DNA from: an uncultured Collinsella sp.
Lineage (GTDB): Bacteria; Actinomycetota; Coriobacteriia; Coriobacteriales; Coriobacteriaceae
Direction of reading: 5' to 3'
Length of the DNA: 28,729 nt
NCBI GenBank assembly: GCA_902474645.1
Contig: CABRWN010000006.1
Location: 1-28,729, forward strand
A program made the translations under genes and the position numbers. Below are positions 22,862 through 28,729 of the stretch, piece after piece. Below the pieces are notes generated by a model. It worked only from the letters and a program-made list of their open reading frames with translations. It made no database searches and had not been told where the DNA came from. Within the stretch, counting starts at the first letter, position 1. Every line of letters starts with the position of its first letter.

Positions 22862-22896
22862 ACCGCCCGTGAGCGTTGTGCTCGCGGGCGGTTTTT
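22858..22896. terminator. Bidirectional terminator between convergent genes
   Basis: A stem of 17 bases with one G-T pair (22858-22874 with 22880-22896), loop GTTGT, has A-run and T-run on both sides: TTTTTGCTC on plus and TTTTTCGG on minus. It can end both the alpha/beta hydrolase and the DUF362 transcripts. Confidence 0.92.
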
Positions 22897-22943
22897 GCTC
22901 TTCTTACGCTACAAAAGCGCTTGTTTTGTCCAATAGCTAGGCG

Positions 22944-24149
22944 CTATTTAACCTCGATGAGCTCGTACTTGCTCGTGCCCAGGCCGATCTTCTCGGCATG
23001 CACGATGCACGCGCGCCAGTCGGTGTCGGGATGCGTGATGCAGAAGGGGTCGCGCGCCTGCTCGCCCTCCAGATGCTCGTGATTGTGCTCCATCTTGGCC
23101 GCGCTATCGGTGAGCTCGGTGTTGGGCAGCGGCTCGGACGCCATGACGGCGTCGGCGCAGGCCTGGTCGATGGCGACCGGGTCGAAGCTCGCGAACATGC
23201 CGATGTCGTTGACGATAGGCGTATCGTTTTCGGGATGGCAATCGCAGTTGGGGCTGATGTCCATAGCAAGCGAGATATGGAAGCTCGGGCGGCCGTCGAC
23301 GACGGCCTTGGTGTACTCGGCGATCTTGCAGTTGAGCACATCGGCCGCGGCGTCATAGCCGGGCTTGATGCAGTCCTGGTTGCATGCCGCAATGCAGCGT
23401 CCGCAGCCCACGCAGCGATCATGGTCGATGGCGGCCACGTGCACCGTGCGAGTAGCGCCGCTGGCAAGCTCGCGCTCGCGGGTGTCGTTGAACGAGACGG
23501 CGTCGTGCGCGCAGATCCTTTCGCAGGCACGGCAGCCAACGCAGTGCTCGGTCGCGACGTTCGGCTTACCGGCGGCATGCTGCTCCATCTTGCCGGCACG
23601 GCTGCCGCCTCCCATACCCAGGTTCTTCATGGCGCCGCCAAAGCCGGCCTGCTCATGGCCCTTAAAGTGGGTGAGGCTAATCACGATATCGGCATCCATG
23701 AGCGCCTGACCGATCTTGGCCTCGTGCACGTACTCGCCGCCCTCGACCGGGACGAGCGCCTCGTCGGTACCCTTGAGGCCGTCGGCAATAATGATCTGGC
23801 AGCCCGTGGCATACGGGGTAAAGCCGTTCTGATAGGCGGTATCGATGTGCTCGAGCGCGTTTTTGCGGCTACCCACATAGAGCGTGTTGCAGTCGGTGAG
23901 GAAAGGTTTGCCGCCCAGCTCCTTCACGACATCCGCGACGGCGCGGGCGTAGTTGGGGCGCAAAAAGCTCAGGTTGCCCAACTCGCCAAAGTGAATCTTG
24001 ATGGCGACGAACTTGTTCTCGAAGTCGATCTGCTCAATACCGGCGTGACGAATGAGGCGCTTGAGCTTGTCGAGCTGGCTCTCGCGAGCATGCGTGCGCA
24101 GGTTGGTGAAGTACACCTTAGCGGGTGCTGCGGGTGCAGTTACGGTCAT
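22944..24149 (-). CDS. DUF362 protein with two 4Fe-4S ferredoxin clusters
   Basis: A 401-residue cytosolic protein. The DUF362 domain covers about 10-195 (IKIHFGELGN, LTDCNTLYVGSRK, VISLTHFKGHEQAGFGGAMK, NLGMGGGSRAGK). A bacterial ferredoxin domain follows, with two CxxCxxCxxxC motifs: Cys203, 206, 209, 213 (CVGCRACERIC) and Cys246, 249, 252, 256 (CVGCGRCIAAC). A C-terminal stretch (about 275-401) completes the DUF362 fold with further conserved acidic and histidine residues. The family is widespread in anaerobes and is presumed to handle electron transfer, but no reaction is firmly assigned. The ATG at 24149 has GAGGGGA upstream. It is a single-gene unit, ended by the bidirectional terminator and preceded by the largest repeat cluster in the window. 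Confidence 0.92.
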   Translation of the reverse strand: MTVTAPAAPAKVYFTNLRTHARESQLDKLKRLIRHAGIEQIDFENKFVAIKIHFGELGNLSFLRPNYARAVADVVKELGGKPFLTDCNTLYVGSRKNALEHIDTAYQNGFTPYATGCQIIIADGLKGTDEALVPVEGGEYVHEAKIGQALMDADIVISLTHFKGHEQAGFGGAMKNLGMGGGSRAGKMEQHAAGKPNVATEHCVGCRACERICAHDAVSFNDTRERELASGATRTVHVAAIDHDRCVGCGRCIAACNQDCIKPGYDAAADVLNCKIAEYTKAVVDGRPSFHISLAMDISPNCDCHPENDTPIVNDIGMFASFDPVAIDQACADAVMASEPLPNTELTDSAAKMEHNHEHLEGEQARDPFCITHPDTDWRACIVHAEKIGLGTSKYELIEVK

Positions 24150-24233
24150 AGATATATCCCCTCGGTCTATATGGCGTTACAGACATAGAGGATGGTACCA
24201 GTTAAAGCAGAGTTAAAGTCAAGTATGGCACCT
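24150..24233. other. Upstream region of the DUF362 gene
   Basis: This 84-base piece must hold the DUF362 promoter, since the repeat cluster begins directly beyond. On the minus strand it contains TTGACTTTAACTCTGCTTTA; TTGACT (24220-24215) is a plausible -35, but no good -10 is seen at the expected spacing. Confidence 0.4.
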
Positions 24234-24429
24234 AGTCATTGGGGACGTTCTTAAATGACTGAAACCACTCATTGGGGACGGACTTAAATGAGTGCCTCGC
24301 CACCTGGCAGCTAGGGACGTTCCTTTCCTGCCGGCAACTAGGGACAGTCCTTGCCAGCCCGGCCGGCGAACCGGCGAATCGGCAAAGACTGTCCCCGATG
24401 ACTAGTCATTTAAGACTGTCCCCAATGAC
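24234..24429. repeat. Array of six GGGGAC-loop hairpin repeats with varying stems
   Basis: Forward units: 24234-24260 (arms AGTCATT/AATGACT), 24267-24293 (ACTCATT/AATGAGT), 24306-24332 (GGCAG/CTGCC) and 24333-24355 (GGCAA/TTGCC). Reverse units: 24378-24399 (ATCGG/CCGAT) and 24405-24429 (GTCATT/AATGAC). The loop core is [GA]GGGAC followed by GTT, GGA or AGT and then CTT or CCTT. Adjacent units differ in their arms by paired changes that keep the stem intact. The 27-base length recurs. The cluster ends about 30 bases past the methyltransferase stop. Confidence 0.8.
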
Positions 24430-24460
24430 CACTCTTGCCGGGCGCCTCTGGCGTGGACCG

Positions 24461-25105
24461 CTAGCCCTTTCGCGCGACCAGATGCGCGCGGAATCCCTTC
24501 TGCGCCTCGAGCTTGAGCGGGGTGAGCCCGGATTCCTCGACGAGCGCGCGTAGCTCGGACAGCTTGAGGATGCACACGTCGCCATGGCCCAAGAGGCGTG
24601 CCAGCGGTAGCTCGATGTTGTTCATGAGCCAGACCGCGACATCGTTCGAGGTGTAGTCGCGAAGGACCAGTCGCCCGCCGGGCCGAAGGACGCGTGCCAC
24701 CTCGGCGAAAAACCTCTCCGGATGCGGGTAGTGGTGGAAGCTGTTGGAGCAGAGCACGACGTCGAAACTCCGGGGCTCGAAGGGCAGCGCCTCCGCGTCT
24801 CCGACGACAAAGCTGACGTTATCGAGCTGCTTTGCCCGGGCGACGTCGATCATCCCGGGCGTGAGGTCGAGTCCAGTCAAGTGCTTGCTGGGGTACCGGG
24901 CGTGGAGCAGTTCTAGGACGGCTCCGGTTCCACAGCCCACGTCGAGCGCGTCCTCGAACGGTTCGAGCTCAAGCTCCTCGAGCATTTGCGGATAGTCGTC
25001 CTTGCACATCTCGTAAATGCCGGCATGGCCGGATTCGTAGACCTTTGCCGCCTCGGTGAACTCCTTGATGGAGAGCTGCTTGAGCTCCTCTGCCGATCTT
25101 GCCAT
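24461..25105 (-). CDS. Class I SAM-dependent methyltransferase
   Basis: A 214-residue Rossmann-fold methyltransferase of the Methyltransf_11/25 type. Motif I is ALDVGCGTGAVLE (53-65), the acidic end of strand 2 is LTGLDLTPGMIDVA, the adenine-side acid is in VVGDAEALPFE, and motif IV is FDVVLCSNSFHHYPHPERFF. A later helix with LRPGGRLVLRDYTSNDV completes the fold. Such proteins modify small molecules (quinones, lipids, secondary metabolites) more often than nucleic acids; the substrate here is unknown. ATG 25105 is chosen because AAGGAG lies upstream and the fold begins there; the open frame runs 27 codons further without a ribosome site. It follows the ABC permease gene by 118 bases with a hairpin between, so read-through transcription is possible. 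Confidence 0.92.
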   Translation of the reverse strand: MARSAEELKQLSIKEFTEAAKVYESGHAGIYEMCKDDYPQMLEELELEPFEDALDVGCGTGAVLELLHARYPSKHLTGLDLTPGMIDVARAKQLDNVSFVVGDAEALPFEPRSFDVVLCSNSFHHYPHPERFFAEVARVLRPGGRLVLRDYTSNDVAVWLMNNIELPLARLLGHGDVCILKLSELRALVEESGLTPLKLEAQKGFRAHLVARKG

Positions 25106-25176
25106 GGGTCTCCTTCTGTTCGGGGAAGTCTGACGTTGCGCGCGTTTGCCCACGTCGGGCCTGGCGGGCAAATAAC

Positions 25177-25209
25177 GCGGGGGCACCCTTCCTTCGGTTC
25201 GTGCCCCGC
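25177..25209 (-). terminator. Weak hairpin terminator after the FtsX-type gene
   Basis: On the minus strand GGGGCAC (25207-25201) pairs with GTGCCCC (25186-25180) around a 14-base loop, with GC extensions and then GTTATTTG. The T-run is broken, so termination is probably partial. Confidence 0.45.
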
Positions 25210-25223
25210 GTGCGGGCGGTTCT

Positions 25224-27890
25224 CTATTCCTGGACCTTCAGCGCCTCGGAGAGGCCCACACGTTTGATGGAGCGCGTGTGCAGCAGCGCCACGACCAGGT
25301 AGGTCGCAAAGCCAATGCCGACACATGCCGCCATGGACCAGGCGGGCACGTAGATCTCGATATTGCCGTTGTAGGCGAGCAGCATCGAGCGGAAGATGGC
25401 CGTGAGCGAGCCAATAATGACCGGCAGGCTCAGCACGAGCGACGCCGCCACGCACAGCGTGATCGAGCGGATGTACAGATGCGAGATCTCGCTATCGCGA
25501 TAGCCAAAGACTTTCATGTAGCTGATCGAACGGGCGCTGTGGTCGATCACCGCCTTGGTCAGCAGGTACATAAACAACAGGAAGATAAACACCGCGAGCC
25601 CGATCATCATTCCGATCATTTTGCTCATCATGCCGATGAACTGGTCGCCCACGGCCCGCATGTCGTCGGGCGTGGTGTCGCCGGCAAAGTAACGAGCATC
25701 GAGGTCGAGCTTCTCGTCGCTCACATAGCCGTTAAAGTAGGCGGCGTCGTTGCCGAACAGCTCGTTAAAGTCGTCGATACTCATATAGATATTCATGTCC
25801 GACTTGGAGCCCCAGGCACAGTCCTTGCCCGCGTACTCAAGGGAATAATGCTCCCCCTCGTACTTGTCGATGAGCGTGACCTTCTGGCCCTCGCTCCAGC
25901 CAAACTTGTCGAGCAGGCCGCCGCCAAAGACGACGCGCCCATCGCCAACGTTGAGGTCTTTCCAATAGCGCGAATCGGGCGAGATGCCGTAGACGGAAAT
26001 CGTCTCCTCGCCATTACCATCGCCGCGGTCGTATTGCAGCTGGTAGACGGCGTATTTCTCGGCCTGCGCAATCTTCGCTGAACCGTTATCGACCGTATTG
26101 ACCGGATGAATATCGTCGTTGTCGGTATCGATCTTCGAGGCCTTGTCGATCAGATTGATAGCCTCGTCGCGGTTGCAGCCGAGGGCATCGGCAAGGTCAT
26201 CGAGGCGCGCATAAAGCGCATCCTTCTTGCCCTGGACCTTGGCAAGCGCATCCTGCGCTGCGGTCAGGCTCTCGGCAGACGGAGATGCGGTCGCGGCATC
26301 GGCTGCCGCCTGCGCAGCATCGGCCGCGTCGTCAAGCTCGTCATCGGCATCCTGAGCGGCGGAAAGCAGCGCGCCGTCAACCGACTGCAAGCGCTCGAGT
26401 GCCGACCACTGCTCGCGCTCCTCGGCAGTACCCTCGAGCTCCAGCGGCGCCTTGAGCGTGTACTGGTGCTCGGCGACCAGGCTTGTCTCGAGGTTGTCGG
26501 CGTAGTGCGTCATCGTGGGCAGAATCGCCAGGCCAAAGAGCAGCAGCAGCGAGGCAAACGCAATACCCACGAAGAGCGTGGCGAAGTTACCCAGGTTGCG
26601 CAAGAAGATACGCAGGCGGAAGCGAGAAACAAAACCCATGCGCTCCGGCAGCTGCAGGCCACGCTTGGTGCCCGACTTGCCGCTCGCTTCGTGACGAAGG
26701 AACTGCAACGGCGTCTTGCCCATTTTGCGAAGCAGACCCACCAGCGTGATGAGGATGAGCGCGGCGGCGGGAACCACGGCGCACTTCACAAAGATCTCCC
26801 AGCTCCAGTACACCTGGAAGGGCGGCAGACTGTACGATCCGTAATAGAGGCTGCGCATGGGCTCGGTAAAGAACACAACGCCGAGTGCAGTGCCCAAAAG
26901 CGCCGCGACCACGCCCACGATGGCGGGAAGTGCCAGGTAGTGCAGCACGATCTCGCGTCGACGATAACCGCTGGCGAGCAGCGTGCCGATGATGGCGCTC
27001 TCCTCCTCGATGGTGGCGTCGGTAAGGACCACAAAGACGAACGCCATGATCACGATGATGATGTCGAGCAGCGTCATCCACATCATGGAGTCGCCGTCCA
27101 CGTCATCGCGCGCATAGCCAATGCCCTGATTGGAATCAGCATCGATCAGATCGTCCACGCGCGCATCGGCATCGGCCAGCGCCTCGACCATATCCTGCTC
27201 CGCATCGATGCGATCCGCGGTGGGGAGGTCGCGATCGGTAAAGGTAAAGGAGTACGTATAGGCGGGCGCACCGCCGGCATCCTCGAGCGCGGCAAAGCCG
27301 GCGTCGGTGACCTCGGCCACACCATAGGTGATGGTGTTCACCGTAAAGTCCGAATTGTTGAGGAACAGCGCCTGGCTATCGGGCTGGGTCATGATGCCGC
27401 AGATGGTGTAGGTGCGGCCCTCAAGCTCAAGCCTATCGCCCACGGCGAGGCCGTTGTTGGTGGCAAAGACACGGTCGATGGCCACCTCGTCGTCCGCCTT
27501 GGGCTCCTTGCCCTCACAGTAGGACGCGATATCGACTTTGGTACGGTGCGCGTAGGTGCGCAGGGTGCGCTTGGTGCCGTCGTCGCCGGCGGTCTTTTTG
27601 ATGATGGCGTCGATGGAGAAATTTTTGTAGAGCGTAACGCCGCCGACGTCGCCGGCTGCATCCTCGGCCGCCTTGAGTTGATCATCGGTGGCCTCGAAGG
27701 AGGTGGTCACGCGGCCGTCCTCAATCGTGTACGCATCGCGCATGTCGTCGATAAGGCAGCCGATGGAATGCGCTGCGAGCAAAAAGCCCGACGTGAGGGC
27801 GATGCTTCCGCACATAAGCAAAAAGATGCCCAGGTACTTGCCGATATTGCGGCGCAGCTCGCGCGGGAGACGTTTTGCGAGAGGTGTCAT
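25224..27890 (-). CDS. ABC transporter permease of the FtsX/MacB type
   Basis: An 888-residue membrane protein with two FtsX-type blocks and about eight helices: one near residues 20-45, three in the middle (around LLDIIIVIMAFVFVVLTDA, LPAIVGVVAALLGTALG and VVPAAALILITLVG), one after LRNLGNFATLFVGIAF, and three near the end. The first outer domain looks MacB-like (DRVFATNNGLAVGDRLELEG). The second contains an Ala/Asp-rich helical insert with coiled-coil character (about 500-575, around DADDELDDAADAAQAAADAA). Such permeases do not usually carry small solutes. They transmit force to export lipids, peptides or virulence factors, or drive cell-wall hydrolases. It pairs with the ATPase gene eight bases upstream. 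The ATG at 27890 has AGGCGG upstream; the five-codon longer frame would start at TTG. Confidence 0.93.
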   Translation of the reverse strand: MTPLAKRLPRELRRNIGKYLGIFLLMCGSIALTSGFLLAAHSIGCLIDDMRDAYTIEDGRVTTSFEATDDQLKAAEDAAGDVGGVTLYKNFSIDAIIKKTAGDDGTKRTLRTYAHRTKVDIASYCEGKEPKADDEVAIDRVFATNNGLAVGDRLELEGRTYTICGIMTQPDSQALFLNNSDFTVNTITYGVAEVTDAGFAALEDAGGAPAYTYSFTFTDRDLPTADRIDAEQDMVEALADADARVDDLIDADSNQGIGYARDDVDGDSMMWMTLLDIIIVIMAFVFVVLTDATIEEESAIIGTLLASGYRRREIVLHYLALPAIVGVVAALLGTALGVVFFTEPMRSLYYGSYSLPPFQVYWSWEIFVKCAVVPAAALILITLVGLLRKMGKTPLQFLRHEASGKSGTKRGLQLPERMGFVSRFRLRIFLRNLGNFATLFVGIAFASLLLLFGLAILPTMTHYADNLETSLVAEHQYTLKAPLELEGTAEEREQWSALERLQSVDGALLSAAQDADDELDDAADAAQAAADAATASPSAESLTAAQDALAKVQGKKDALYARLDDLADALGCNRDEAINLIDKASKIDTDNDDIHPVNTVDNGSAKIAQAEKYAVYQLQYDRGDGNGEETISVYGISPDSRYWKDLNVGDGRVVFGGGLLDKFGWSEGQKVTLIDKYEGEHYSLEYAGKDCAWGSKSDMNIYMSIDDFNELFGNDAAYFNGYVSDEKLDLDARYFAGDTTPDDMRAVGDQFIGMMSKMIGMMIGLAVFIFLLFMYLLTKAVIDHSARSISYMKVFGYRDSEISHLYIRSITLCVAASLVLSLPVIIGSLTAIFRSMLLAYNGNIEIYVPAWSMAACVGIGFATYLVVALLHTRSIKRVGLSEALKVQE

Positions 27891-27898
27891 GGCGCCGC

Positions 27899-28612
27899 CT
27901 ACCAATCGAGCTCGGCGGCCGCGACGGGCGACTCGTTGAGCTCATCCTCGACGATGCGCCCGTCGCGCAGACGCAGCACGCGATTGGCCATGCGCGCGAT
28001 GGCGGCATTGTGGGTGACAATGATGATGGTGCAGCCGTACTCGTGATTGACATCTTCCATGAGCTGCAAGATTTCCTTGGACGTCTTATAGTCAAGCGCA
28101 CCCGTGGGCTCGTCGCACAGCAGCAGGCCCGGGTTTTTGACGAGCGCGCGACCGATGGCGCAACGCTGCTGCTGGCCGCCCGAGACCTGGCGCGGGAACT
28201 TGTTGCGGTGCTCGTAAAGGCCCAGCGAACGCAGCAGGTCGTCGACATTGAGCGGGTTTTTGGACAGGTGCGCCGTGACCTCGATGTTCTCCTTGATGGT
28301 GAGGTCGGGCACCAGGTTGTAGAACTGGAAGACAAAGCCCAGCTCACGGCGGCGATACTCGCCCAGGTCGGCAGGCTTGAGCACCGTGAGGTCGCAGCTG
28401 TCCACCATGATGGAGCCGCCGTCAGCATCCTCCAGGCCGCCGATCAGGTTGAGAAAGGTCGACTTGCCCGAGCCCGAGGGCCCCAGCATGACGCAGATCT
28501 CGCCGCGGTTGATGGACGTGTCGATGCCATCGAGTACCGTCAGGCGCGCATCACCGTCGCCGTAGTGCTTTTTGAGATCCTTAACCTGGACGTAGGCTTC
28601 CTGCGTTGCCAT
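27899..28612 (-). CDS. ABC transporter ATP-binding protein (MacB/LolD type)
   Basis: A 237-residue ATPase: Walker A GPSGSGKST, Q-loop at FQFYNL, signature VSGGQQQRCAIGRAL, Walker B LLLCDEPTGALD, and the switch histidine in IIIVTHNAAIA. The short length and DEPTGALD wording are typical of MacB/LolD/FtsE-like ATPases that drive FtsX-type permeases, here the gene eight bases downstream. ATG 28612 is preferred to the ATG four codons earlier because GGGGGAT lies just before it. No separate membrane-fusion or substrate-binding gene is seen in the window, and the next gene upstream is outside it, so the export substrate is unknown. Confidence 0.95.
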   Translation of the reverse strand: MATQEAYVQVKDLKKHYGDGDARLTVLDGIDTSINRGEICVMLGPSGSGKSTFLNLIGGLEDADGGSIMVDSCDLTVLKPADLGEYRRRELGFVFQFYNLVPDLTIKENIEVTAHLSKNPLNVDDLLRSLGLYEHRNKFPRQVSGGQQQRCAIGRALVKNPGLLLCDEPTGALDYKTSKEILQLMEDVNHEYGCTIIIVTHNAAIARMANRVLRLRDGRIVEDELNESPVAAAELDW

Positions 28613-28713
28613 GGTATCCCCCATTGTTAGCCTCGTACTACTTTATGAACGTAATAGTAAACCCTGGCGAACTACCTTGATTATCGACTTTATCCGAACA
28701 CCTCCCACATTCA

Positions 28714-28729
28714 TCCGCACATGTGCGGA
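28714..28729. promoter_or_regulatory. Perfect 16-base palindrome at the window edge
   Basis: TCCGCACATGTGCGGA is an exact palindrome about 100 bases upstream of the ABC ATPase gene. It could be an operator for that operon, or part of a longer hairpin that continues past the window. A regulator gene next door beyond the edge would fit. Confidence 0.45.

Noticed and set aside
24234..24429. CRISPR-like array
   Set aside because: The units occur in both orientations, stems differ between copies, spacing is irregular with some units touching, and there are no spacers of uniform length or cas genes.
26106..28046. 646-codon plus-strand open frame opposite the ABC genes
   Set aside because: It is the antisense shadow of two clear ABC transporter genes; composition is typical of the reverse strand of GC-rich genes, rich in Arg, His, Gly and Val, with no family motif. 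The same applies to 9819-11708 (minus) and 18224-20032 (plus).

Overview
The window reads as a stretch of a high-GC, anaerobic gut Actinomycetota chromosome, most likely a Coriobacteriia member close to Collinsella. That assignment is inference from gene content and style, not from a marker gene: LuxS, a DUF362 ferredoxin, an NRAMP-type magnesium transporter like the one studied in Eggerthella, strong GGAGG ribosome sites, and many short intergenic hairpin repeats. I recognise 23 protein genes, 21 of them on the minus strand. The left-most gene is cut by the window edge. I saw no rRNA, tRNA, CRISPR array or transposase gene.

Positions 1-9293 hold sugar and signalling metabolism. From right to left on the minus strand: a ribokinase / nucleoside hydrolase pair (nucleoside to ribose to ribose 5-phosphate); a LacI-family repressor; an operon of a FucI/AraA-like isomerase and a transketolase split into N- and C-terminal subunits; an FGGY (glycerol-kinase-like) kinase; luxS; and a partial DUF4867 gene. 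Isomerase, kinase and transketolase without an aldolase suggest a route in which a phosphorylated ketose is cleaved by two-carbon transfer. Shared AT-rich words upstream of both the LacI gene and the isomerase suggest that this repressor controls both.

Positions 9480-11696 (plus strand) encode a two-domain membrane O-acyltransferase of the OafA type. It is followed by a 510-base gene-poor stretch with hairpin repeats and a 230-base element bounded by 32-base inverted repeats.

Positions 12207-21540 (minus strand) are envelope and metal genes. They include a TrhA/hemolysin-III protein, a CNNM/CorC-type protein, a small protein resembling the N-terminal domain of cyanophycin synthetase, a YtxH protein overlapping a PRC-barrel gene, and a NodB-fold protein that has lost its zinc histidines. 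Last come a MgtE-like sensor protein and an NRAMP-related transporter carrying magnesium-type site residues. The last two form one operon with a long structured 5' leader. This is the most interesting unit in the window: a probable magnesium uptake system in which the MgtE cytosolic sensor sits on an unfamiliar membrane domain.

Positions 21727-28612 hold a membrane-anchored alpha/beta hydrolase (plus strand) behind a promoter with twin operators, a DUF362 ferredoxin, a SAM methyltransferase, and an FtsX-type ABC transporter pair.

Intergenic gaps repeatedly carry hairpins of about 27 bases with a conserved GGGGAC-type loop and stems that differ from copy to copy yet stay self-complementary.
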